From SLQH01 sp964612995 (lineage in GTDB: Bacteria > Planctomycetota > UBA11346), in contig CAZTGE010000002.1 of NCBI GenBank assembly GCA_964612995.1, forward strand, positions 1-64,000: a DNA stretch of 64,000 nucleotides, written 5' to 3'. The notes beneath the pieces are model-generated. The model was not told the origin of the DNA, did no database searches, and saw only the letters and a list, made by a program, of their open reading frames with translations. Within the stretch, counting starts at the first letter, position 1. Each line of letters begins with the position of its first letter. This document shows positions 1 to 6,566 of this stretch, in pieces. Position numbers and translations under genes: made by a program.

Positions 1-3
1 GAC

Positions 4-77
4 GACCGAGGCGCGTGGGGGTGTGCGGCGAAGCCGCGAGGGGGCAGCGCCCCCTGTGATAGAAGCCTCTTCCTTGA
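4..77. repeat. Dispersed hairpin repeat A, copy 1
   Basis: About 74 bases that align without gaps over positions 24-55 to 11524-11555. Two adjacent hairpins are visible: stem 25-29/33-37 around a GAA loop, and stem 39-45/49-55 around an AGC loop. The second copy keeps both stems; pair 28/34 is G-C here and C-G there, a compensatory change, and 24/38 goes from T-G to C-G. The copy starts at the window edge, so upstream hairpins may lie outside. Function is not known; it could be a REP-like element or a structured RNA fragment. Confidence 0.6.
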
Positions 78-109
78 CGACCAGCTGCGGGATCATCCCC
101 TTGTTCGTA

Positions 110-149
110 AACGCGAACACCCCCGCTTGCAGGCGGGGGTGTTCGCGTT
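110..149 (-). terminator. Strong hairpin after the OmpA-like gene, candidate terminator
   Basis: Perfect 17-bp inverted repeat (110-126 and 133-149) with a 6-base loop, 25 bases past the stop codon of the OmpA-like lipoprotein on the minus strand. There is no T-run on either side, so it is not a textbook intrinsic terminator; it may stabilise the 3' end of the message. Confidence 0.5.
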
Positions 150-174
150 GATGCGCCCTGTGGCGTTGCCGGGA

Positions 175-834
175 TTACTCCTGGCGCAGGCTGACGTAGA
201 TCTCGACCCGGCGATTCTTGTCCTTGGGCGCGTCAGGGATGGGCTCATGGTCACCCCGGAAGGCACCATGCAGCCGTTCGGCCGGCAGCCCGGCCGACTT
301 GAGCGCGCGGACCACGGCAGCGGAACGCATGGCTGAGAGACCCCAGTTGTCGCGGAACTGCTTGACGGTGGCCGGGCGGGTGACCGGCGTGGAGTCGGTA
401 TGGCCTTCGACCACGATGATGGTGTCGGCGTATTCCTCGCTGCGTAGCTTGGCTGCGATCTCGGCGATCGCGCTCTGGCCTTCGGCGGTGAGATCGGCCG
501 AGCCGGTGGCGAACAGGAAATCGTCGCCGAGACGCAGACCCTTGCCGCCGGGGATGATCTCGATGTCCGGTCCCCAGGTGTCTTCGGCCAGGGTCTTGCG
601 GAGCTGCTGCTCCAGACCCTCCTTCTGTTCGCGCAACTTGACCAGCTCGTTGCGGGCCTCGTTGCGCTGGCGTTCCAGCTGGGCGGACTGTCGGTGGAGC
701 TCAGCGAGCTCGCGGGTCAGGCGCTCGTTATCGGACTGGAGTTCGGCGACCGCGACATCGTCGCGCCGGGCGCAGCCGCCTGCGACCAACAGGCACAAGG
801 CGGCGCCGATGTAGAGATGACGGTAGGAGATCAT
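175..834 (-). CDS. OmpA-family peptidoglycan-associated lipoprotein
   Basis: A 219-residue envelope protein. The start at 834 is chosen because GGGAG lies upstream and because it gives a lipoprotein signal peptide ending in the lipobox LVAGGC (Cys about residue 17); the reading frame open to 1002 has no signal before this. Residues about 25-85 are a charged coiled coil rich in E, L, Q and R. The C-terminal half is an OmpA domain: a beta-strand region with LFATGSADL, then VVEGHTDSTPV, the RDNWGLSAMRS helix, and the ending NRRVEIYV, which together form the peptidoglycan-binding fold. It should be anchored in the outer membrane by lipid and hold on to the cell wall. It resembles MotB/Pal-like OmpA proteins, but there is no transmembrane helix or flagellar neighbour, so a motor role is unlikely. 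Confidence 0.85.
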   Translation of the reverse strand: MISYRHLYIGAALCLLVAGGCARRDDVAVAELQSDNERLTRELAELHRQSAQLERQRNEARNELVKLREQKEGLEQQLRKTLAEDTWGPDIEIIPGGKGLRLGDDFLFATGSADLTAEGQSAIAEIAAKLRSEEYADTIIVVEGHTDSTPVTRPATVKQFRDNWGLSAMRSAAVVRALKSAGLPAERLHGAFRGDHEPIPDAPKDKNRRVEIYVSLRQE

Positions 835-1028
835 GATGGCTCCCGACGGGTAGCGAGGAAGGAAGGGGTTTCGTGGTACGTGAATTGGCGCCGGGGCGAG
901 AATCCTTTCGGGAAAACCCGACGGCGGAAAAGCATCGACCCGGCCACCTGAGTGACCGGGTCGATCGTAGGAGCGGCAAGGGGGAGCGCAAGCCTTTGGC
1001 ACGTCTGCGCCTGCGTGATCCCTCGCCT

Positions 1029-2258
1029 CTACTTGTGCGGGATGTCAACGTTCCAGTCGTCCAGGGCCTCTGTCTGCCCGGCACCTGTGTCGTCGACGCC
1101 CTGGAAGGTGCTGGTGGTCTTGCGTACCTGATAGGTCCCGAGCGCACCGGTTTCAGGCTCCGTGACGGGCGCCGTGGGGCTCTGACCTTCGGGCAGGGCC
1201 TGGGCCTGCTCAGGAATGTACTGCCCTTCGTTCTCCGGATCGGGCTGCTCCACGACCTTGTCGATGATCCAGCTCTCGAGTCGCATGTCCAGCGCCTCCT
1301 GCTTGTTGCCGTTGGCGGCTTGGAGGTACTGGCCGAGGAACTGCTTGTGACGCCAGAGATAGGGCTGGTTCGGGTCCTTCTCGCTGATGGGGATGTAGGT
1401 GGCGTCGGGGTCGTCCTGGTGGCGCGCCTCCCACTTGTCTCGATCCGGCTCGATGCTGAAGCCGGCGACGCCGGAGGCGAGGTCGGTGTACCAGTTGTCT
1501 TGGACACCGTGGTAGCGGTAGGTCACGGCGACGATGTCGCCTTCGCCGGTGCCGCGCAGGGTCACGTCGTCGACGGTGTACTTGACGATCTCGAGGTAGA
1601 AGTAGGGCGCGACGAAGAAGGCGAAGATAAGGATGTTGACCACCAGCAGCGAGGGCCAGATCCAGTGCGTCTTCGGCGCTTCGGTGCGTACGCGCTGGCT
1701 GCGCACGCTGCGGCGGACAGGGGCGCCAGCGCCGGCTTCCTCGTCTTCGTCGTATCCGTCTTCGTAGTCCACGGTCTGGAAGTCGGAGGTCGCGGTGGCG
1801 CTGCCGACCGCGGTTTGGTCGACGTCGGTGATCACCGCGGTGTTCTGGTCGGTGAAGCTGAGATTCTCGGTCCCGCCGGCATCCTCCTCGAAGGAGAGTT
1901 CCTCGGTGTTCCCATCGTCGAAGTTGACCACTTCGAGCTCGTCGCCGAAGGTGATCGGGTCGGCGCCCGCCTGCTGCGCGTTGCCCACGGCCGGCTGGAC
2001 CATGGTCACCGCCTCGGAGTCGACCACTTCGCCGAGGTCGATCGACAGGTCCTCGCTGTCGCCCGAGAGCACGATGGTGCCGTCGTCGCTGTCGCTCGCC
2101 GCGCCGGTGGCCAGATTCGTCACGTCGTCACGGTTGAGCATCAGCTGACCGCCGACGCGCTGGGCACGGACTGTACCGTTGTTGACGTAGTTGCTGAGCG
2201 TTGCGTCGTCGCAGCCGAGCAGGCCCTTGGCTTCCTCGGCGTCGATCATATCGGCCAT
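1029..2258 (-). CDS. Membrane protein with N-terminal HTH DNA-binding domain
   Basis: 409 residues; the ATG at 2258 follows GGAGAGAG. Residues about 8-50 look like an excisionase/MerR-type helix-turn-helix (EEAKGLLGCDDATLSNYVNN, then a wing and LNRDDVTNLA). Residues 50-180 are a very acidic, low-complexity linker rich in D, E, T and S. A basic patch (VRRSVRSQRVR, 181-191) precedes one transmembrane helix at about 198-222, followed by a roughly 185-residue hydrophilic C-terminal part with P, Q and E. The topology suggests a membrane-tethered DNA-binding or adaptor protein, with the HTH in the cytoplasm according to the positive-inside rule. Known HTH families of this kind often serve as protein-interaction modules in planctomycete-like genomes, so DNA binding is not certain. 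Function unknown. Confidence 0.75.
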   Translation of the reverse strand: MADMIDAEEAKGLLGCDDATLSNYVNNGTVRAQRVGGQLMLNRDDVTNLATGAASDSDDGTIVLSGDSEDLSIDLGEVVDSEAVTMVQPAVGNAQQAGADPITFGDELEVVNFDDGNTEELSFEEDAGGTENLSFTDQNTAVITDVDQTAVGSATATSDFQTVDYEDGYDEDEEAGAGAPVRRSVRSQRVRTEAPKTHWIWPSLLVVNILIFAFFVAPYFYLEIVKYTVDDVTLRGTGEGDIVAVTYRYHGVQDNWYTDLASGVAGFSIEPDRDKWEARHQDDPDATYIPISEKDPNQPYLWRHKQFLGQYLQAANGNKQEALDMRLESWIIDKVVEQPDPENEGQYIPEQAQALPEGQSPTAPVTEPETGALGTYQVRKTTSTFQGVDDTGAGQTEALDDWNVDIPHK

Positions 2259-2411
2259 GACTCTCTCCGGGTGGACCGTAACCGCAGTCCAGGGGTTGGC
2301 TTGATGGTGCCAGGTGACCGGCCAGCGTAGGATCGCGGTCACAACCGGCAATCGGGGAGGACGGGCCCCGCACGCCCTGGCTCATACAGCCGCCCGGACC
2401 GATCACCAGCT

Positions 2412-2525
2412 CATAGCGCGGGCGCCGCCCGCACCCCAAGGAGCATTGTAGCGGTCGGCGCCCGCGCGGCTTTTTGTTCGCGGGGGCTCGCTCTGCGCTG
2501 CGCGCAGTCGCCCCGCTATGCCCCC
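2412..2525 (-). repeat. Dispersed repeat C, copy 1 (minus), with a putative promoter
   Basis: 114 bases whose reverse complement matches 3599-3715 closely over its whole length, including the run GCGAACAAA, a -10-like hexamer at the same place (TACAAT here, 2450-2445 on the minus strand; TATGAT in copy 2) and a GC-rich GCGGGCGGCGCC segment. Each copy points towards the start of the next gene (the HTH membrane protein here, the SNF2 helicase for copy 2), so a shared promoter/leader is plausible. No clear -35 box. It could equally be a mobile repeat that carries a promoter. Confidence 0.6.
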
Positions 2526-2547
2526 ACGCTGGTGTGGCGGTGGCCCC

Positions 2548-2700
2548 AGGGCCGCTCAAAGCTCGCAAATGAGGGCCATGCCTCGCCTCCGCCTGCGTCG
2601 CTATGACCCAAGCACCAAAGAGCCGGGCGGTTGGACGCAGGCGATGCCAGGCATGCCGACCTGGCGATCGGCGCTCCCGGGGCGAGCTTTGAGCGGCCCT
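2548..2700. repeat. Long stem-loop element B, copy 1
   Basis: Ends are a perfect 19-bp inverted repeat (2548-2566 and 2682-2700). Inside are nested stems: 2577-2583 with 2649-2655, and a 10-bp stem 2590-2599 with 2634-2643, enclosing a 34-base loop. The second copy (about 21205-21403) has the same architecture, a stem that differs in sequence but still pairs, and a loop with the same core (CACCAAAGAG, then GGGCGGTTG). This 2259-2811 stretch otherwise has no gene: repeat C, this element, and a GC-rich leader of the cold-shock gene. Confidence 0.65.
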
Positions 2701-2811
2701 CGCGACGGTGTTGCACGCGAGGGGGGTGTCGGTAACCTCCCGTGTCAGGGCTCCGCGGTATGGGAATCCGCGGGCCAAGATAGTTCACTTGAGATCCGAA
2801 AGGTGATAGCG

Positions 2812-3321
2812 GTGCCTACTGGTGTTGTCGCTCGTTTCGATTGTCGTCGCGGCTATGGATTCGTCGTGCCTGACGATGGCGGTGAAGATGTCTTCGTCCA
2901 TCAGAACAATATCGTGATGGACGGGTTCCGATACCTCAAGACCGGCGAACATGTCAGCTACGAGCTCGAGGTCGGCGAGAAGGGCATGAAGGCGGTGCAG
3001 GTCAATCTGCTCGACGAACGCTCGGAGGAGGATCGCCCCTTCCCCGCCCGTGAGGGCGAGCGGCGTCGCGGGCGCGACGATGAGCGCGGCGGCTACGGTC
3101 GTCGCGAGCGGCGGCCCTCCCAGCGGCGTTCTGCCGATTCGTCTTGGGGCGAGCGCGAGGCGCAGCAGCTCGAGCGTCTGCGACGCAAGCAGGAACGCCT
3201 GCTCAGCCTGCTGGTCGAGAAGGGCGTGCTCCAGCCCGGCGAAATCGACGGCCACGACGATGGCCTGACCGACGAGCTCGAGGACATGTCCGCCTCGGCC
3301 GCCGGTTACGATTACGACTGA
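2812..3321 (+). CDS. Cold-shock-domain protein with Arg-rich and helical tail
   Basis: 169 residues. There is no ATG; the GTG at 2812 is preferred because AAGGTG sits six bases upstream and the protein then begins with the usual CSD strand (PTGVVARFDCRRGYGFV). An in-frame GTG at 2803 is the alternative. Residues 1-68 form the cold-shock beta-barrel with both RNA-binding motifs, GYGFV and DVFVHQ. An Arg/Glu/Gly-rich linker (about 75-110) leads to a short helix with coiled-coil character (QQLERLRRKQERLLSLLVEK) and an acidic end. Classical CspA proteins are about 70 residues, so the tail doubles the length; it may mediate oligomerisation or extra RNA contact. It should act in the cytoplasm as a nucleic-acid chaperone. 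Confidence 0.85.
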   Translation: MPTGVVARFDCRRGYGFVVPDDGGEDVFVHQNNIVMDGFRYLKTGEHVSYELEVGEKGMKAVQVNLLDERSEEDRPFPAREGERRRGRDDERGGYGRRERRPSQRRSADSSWGEREAQQLERLRRKQERLLSLLVEKGVLQPGEIDGHDDGLTDELEDMSASAAGYDYD

Positions 3322-3361
3322 TCCTCGAGCCGGGCCCCACCAACGGCCGGCAGAGGTCTCT

Positions 3362-3387
3362 GCGACGCAGCGCATCTGCTGCGTCGC
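3362..3387 (+). terminator. Candidate terminator hairpin of the cold-shock gene
   Basis: Perfect 10-bp stem (3362-3371 with 3378-3387) and 6-base loop, 40 bases past the stop codon. No T-run follows, so evidence is limited to the hairpin and its position. Confidence 0.4.
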
Positions 3388-3539
3388 CGTACCCATGAGC
3401 CAGTGCTGTCGTGCGTGCGGGCAGGCCGCGGTGCATCTGCCCGTCTGGCGCATCGAATGCCTCCGGGATCCTCCCTCGGACACGGCAGTGGTGGCGTTGA
3501 CACTTCCTCCGCAGCCACACCGCGGCCGCGCTGTGCATT

Positions 3540-3597
3540 ATTCCATTGCTCGGGAAAAGAGTGCATAATCATGCACTCTTTTCCCGAGCAATGGAAT
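3540..3597. repeat. Perfect 27-bp inverted repeat
   Basis: Arms 3540-3566 and 3571-3597 are exact reverse complements with a 4-base spacer (AATC). It is the longest perfect palindrome noticed in the window and lies one base before repeat C copy 2. Its AT content is higher than the surroundings. Without a T-run it is not a standard terminator; it could be an operator, a hairpin end of a small element, or a recent inverted duplication. Confidence 0.85.
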
Positions 3598-3598
3598 C

Positions 3599-3715
3599 GG
3601 GGGCGTAGCGGGGGCGGCCCTGCGCAGCAGAGAGAAGAGCCCCCGCGAACAAAGAGTGGCGCAGGCTGCGATCGCTATGATGAGCCCTTGGGCTGCGGGC
3701 GGCGCCTGCGCTATG
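3599..3715 (+). repeat. Dispersed repeat C, copy 2 (plus), with a putative promoter
   Basis: Same element as 2412-2525 in the opposite orientation. The -10-like TATGAT is at 3676-3681. It points to the SNF2 helicase gene. Conserved blocks between copies are the 5' AGCCCCCGCGAACAAA segment, the -10 area and the GCGGGCGGCGCC segment after it. Confidence 0.6.
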
Positions 3716-3832
3716 TGGCCGGGTGCATGGTGCTCCGCCCGCAATGCGCAGAAGCGGTCCAAGCTTCTGCCCCGCCGACGATTAGACCCGATACAACCCT
3801 GGACAGGATTCGCGGGGGCGGTTCATGCCGGC

Positions 3833-3859
3833 TTGCGGTGGGGCGAAGGATGATATACT
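3833..3859 (+). promoter_or_regulatory. Possible promoter giving a near-leaderless helicase transcript
   Basis: TTGCGG (3833-3838) and TATACT (3854-3859) are 15 bases apart, a little short. Transcription would start about 4-6 bases before the ATG at 3870, leaving almost no leader, which fits the absence of a Shine-Dalgarno sequence there. Confidence 0.35.
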
Positions 3860-3869
3860 CAACCGACTG

Positions 3870-6545
3870 ATGTCTCCTGGCAGCTCCACCGACCGCAAGA
3901 AGACCACCGGCACCGTGGCCCGCCGCACTGCGAGCCACCGGGCGCACGAGGTAAGTCTGTCGTTGGGTCGCCCGGTGCCCAACTGCAAGCGCGTGCGCAC
4001 GCTGGTGCTGCATGGGGCAACCGGGATCAAGCCGGACCCCATGCGCGAGGTCGAGAGCATCAACCGCGCGCTCAATCAGGTGCGCGGGCTCCACCCACCG
4101 CCCGTATTCGATATCGACGGCCAGCAGTATCCGCTCGTCCTCGAAGGCAGTCCGCGTTCGCCGCGGCTGATGATGGAGGACAAGGGCGAGAACATGCGCC
4201 TCTATTTCGAGGTCGGCGGGGCGGCGATCGGCAAGGTCTGGGCCATTCCGGGACCGCACATCGTGTTCCGCGGCCGGATCATCCCGCTGGAATGGACCGG
4301 CCCGGCAGAGGATCTCGACCTGCTGTTCCTCGGCCCGGTGTTGATCAAGAAGTCGCTGCTGGCACGTCAGCCCTGGCGCAGTGTGCTGGCCCACGCCGGG
4401 CACGTGCCGCCGCAGACGGAGAAGGCGATCCCGGTGCGCGGCCGGCCCCAGCCGATCCTCGATATGTGGGAGGTCGACAGCCGGCTCTGCGGCCGGGTGA
4501 CCTTCCGCTATCACGAGGATCTGCCCGAGATCGACCCGCTCGAGCGCATCGGCCTGATCGTGGCCGAGAGCCGCAAGGGCGAGGTGCTCAAGTGCGAGCG
4601 TGATCGCGATCAGGAATTCCAGCGCTGCAACGAGTTCATCAAGCGCGGCGCCCTGGTCCAGCGGCGCGGGGCGTTCGGCTTTGTCGCCGATGGGGATGCC
4701 GCCGATCGCTTTCTGGCCCAGGTGATCCCCAACCTCCAGGGCTGGGACGTCCGTGGCAAGGACGCCTTGCACCGCGGCCGGCCGCCGAAGGAGATCGAGA
4801 TCCACACCCGGCTGGGGGCGACCAAGGACAATCTCGAGCTGTCGATCCTGGCCGAGGTCGAAGGGCGCCGGGTCCCCGTGAAGGACCTGCTGCGCAACGC
4901 CGCCCGCGGACAGAACGTGATGGTGTTCAAGGACGGCCTGCGCGCACAGATCAACGACGAGTGGCTCAGCCGTTACCGCACCCTGGTCGAGTTCGGCGGG
5001 ATCGAGAAGAGCGGTACCCGGGTCAAGGTCCGCCGTCACGCCGCCGCGCTGGCTGTGGGCCTGGCCGAATCCGGCGGAACCATGGAGATGGACGAGGCCA
5101 CCCGCGACCTCGCCTCGCTGGCCAAGGGCAGCGCCGAGATTCCGGAGACCCCGTTGCCCGACGGCCTGCAAGCGACCCTGCGCGAGTATCAGCAGGGCGG
5201 CTACAACTGGATGGTCTTCCTCTCCGAGCGGGGGCTGGGCGGCGTGCTTGCAGACGACATGGGCTTGGGCAAGACCGTGCAGTCGCTCGCCTACGTGCTC
5301 TATCGGCTCGAACAGAACCCGGGCGTCTGTCTGGTGGTCGCGCCGCGCTCGGTGGTCGACAACTGGGAAGAGGAGTGCCGGAAGTTCGCCCCGCAGCTCG
5401 ACGTCTACATCCACCTCGGGCTCGACCGGACCAAGTCGCTCGATGACCTGCCGGCCACTGGCGTCTTGCTGACCAGCTACAACATCCTCCAGCGCGACAT
5501 CAAGCTGCTGCAGCAGATCGAATACAGCAGCGTGATCCTCGATGAGGCCCACATCATCCGCAACCCGGAGGCCAAGACCACGCGCGCGGCGCTCAAGCTC
5601 AACGCCCATCGGCGTATCTGCCTCTCCGGCACTCCGGTGCAGAACTGCGCCGAGGACCTGTGGCCGATATTCCATTTCCTGATGCCCGGGTTCCTCGGAC
5701 GGCGCAAGACGCTCAAGGAGACCCTGCAGGAGGACAGCGCGGCGATCAAACGCCTCCGCGAACGCGTGGCCCCCTTCGTGCTGCGCCGACTCAAGGAAGA
5801 GGTGGCCAAGGAACTGCCGCAGAAGACCGAGATCCGCCTCCACGCGCAGATGAACGACGACCAGGAGCGTTTCTACCGCGAGCTCGAGGAGAAGGAGCGC
5901 GTCGGGGTCATGGACCTGCTTGGGGCCAAGGGCCTGGAGCGTTCGCGGGTGTCGATCCTCGCCGCGATCACCCGGCTGCGGCAGGCGGCCTGTCATCCGG
6001 CGCTGGTCGGCGGCGACAAGGTCTCCTCGGCCAAGATGGAGACCTTCCTCGATCTGGTCGACGAACTGGTCAGCGAGGGTCACCGTGCGTTGGTCTTCTC
6101 GAGTTTCACCAAGTTCCTCGGTCTGGTGCGCGAATCGCTCGACGAACGCGGCTATACCTACCAGTACCTCGACGGGCGTACGCGCGACCGCGGTGGGCGG
6201 ATCAAGGCCTTCCAGAACGGCGACGACCCGCTGTTCCTGATCTCGCTCAAGGCCGGCGGCGTCGGGCTCAACCTGACCGCGGCGGACTACGTGATCATCC
6301 TCGATCCCTGGTGGAACCCGGCGGCCGAACAGCAGGCTGCGGACCGCGCCTACCGTATCGGCCAGGACAAGCCGGTGATGGTCTACCGCATCGTCTCCGA
6401 CAACTCGATCGAGGAGCGGGTGCTCAAGCTCCAGGACGAGAAGACCCGTCTGATCGGGGACCTCGCCCTCGAGGGCCTGGCTCGGGCTCTGGACGCCGGC
6501 GACGTCGAGACCCTGTTCCGGGCCTCGATCCACGCCGGTTCCTGA
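3870..6545 (+). CDS. SNF2/Rad54-family ATP-dependent helicase
   Basis: 891 residues; ATG 3870 chosen, with an in-frame ATG at 3825 that would add 15 residues. Residues 1 to about 420 are a family-specific N-terminal region without a recognised catalytic motif; the remainder is a two-lobed SF2 helicase core. Motif I is ADDMGLGKT (about 460-468), motif II is DEAH (about 557), SGTPVQN and the FVLRRLKEEV segment follow, and lobe 2 has GGVGLNLTAADYVI, DPWWNPA and the Q-A-A-D-R-A-Y-R-I-G-Q motif VI (about 820). Such bacterial SNF2 proteins (RapA/HepA and relatives) translocate along double-stranded DNA to displace or remodel bound proteins, including RNA polymerase. It ends 21 bases from the convergent stop of xseA. 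The exact partner cannot be told from sequence. Confidence 0.92.
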   Translation: MSPGSSTDRKKTTGTVARRTASHRAHEVSLSLGRPVPNCKRVRTLVLHGATGIKPDPMREVESINRALNQVRGLHPPPVFDIDGQQYPLVLEGSPRSPRLMMEDKGENMRLYFEVGGAAIGKVWAIPGPHIVFRGRIIPLEWTGPAEDLDLLFLGPVLIKKSLLARQPWRSVLAHAGHVPPQTEKAIPVRGRPQPILDMWEVDSRLCGRVTFRYHEDLPEIDPLERIGLIVAESRKGEVLKCERDRDQEFQRCNEFIKRGALVQRRGAFGFVADGDAADRFLAQVIPNLQGWDVRGKDALHRGRPPKEIEIHTRLGATKDNLELSILAEVEGRRVPVKDLLRNAARGQNVMVFKDGLRAQINDEWLSRYRTLVEFGGIEKSGTRVKVRRHAAALAVGLAESGGTMEMDEATRDLASLAKGSAEIPETPLPDGLQATLREYQQGGYNWMVFLSERGLGGVLADDMGLGKTVQSLAYVLYRLEQNPGVCLVVAPRSVVDNWEEECRKFAPQLDVYIHLGLDRTKSLDDLPATGVLLTSYNILQRDIKLLQQIEYSSVILDEAHIIRNPEAKTTRAALKLNAHRRICLSGTPVQNCAEDLWPIFHFLMPGFLGRRKTLKETLQEDSAAIKRLRERVAPFVLRRLKEEVAKELPQKTEIRLHAQMNDDQERFYRELEEKERVGVMDLLGAKGLERSRVSILAAITRLRQAACHPALVGGDKVSSAKMETFLDLVDELVSEGHRALVFSSFTKFLGLVRESLDERGYTYQYLDGRTRDRGGRIKAFQNGDDPLFLISLKAGGVGLNLTAADYVIILDPWWNPAAEQQAADRAYRIGQDKPVMVYRIVSDNSIEERVLKLQDEKTRLIGDLALEGLARALDAGDVETLFRASIHAGS

Positions 6546-6566
6546 GTTCCTTCCGGTCCTCGGGAA

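Larger units (their letters stand above)
3322..3869. other. Non-coding region between cold-shock gene and SNF2 helicase
   Basis: 548 bases without a convincing gene. In order: a terminator-like hairpin (3362-3387), about 150 bases of GC-rich sequence with nothing recognisable, a perfect 27-bp inverted repeat (3540-3597), repeat C copy 2 (3599-3715), and the probable promoter of the helicase (3833-3859). A short open frame spans 3403-3870 but crosses the palindrome and repeat and has no family resemblance. Confidence 0.6.

Noticed and set aside
2128..2788. Frames on the minus strand reading through element B copy 1, similar to one in copy 2
   Set aside because: The similarity comes from the DNA repeat; the frames include repeat C and part of the HTH gene and have different contexts.
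3403..3870. A 155-codon frame between the cold-shock gene and the helicase
   Set aside because: It crosses a perfect palindrome and repeat C, has no ribosome site, and its composition is not protein-like.
3711..6533. A 940-codon open frame antisense to the SNF2 helicase gene
   Set aside because: High-GC codon bias produces long mirror frames. Its translation has no domain and is rich in D, H, L and R, as expected for the complement of a real gene, while the plus strand has all helicase motifs.
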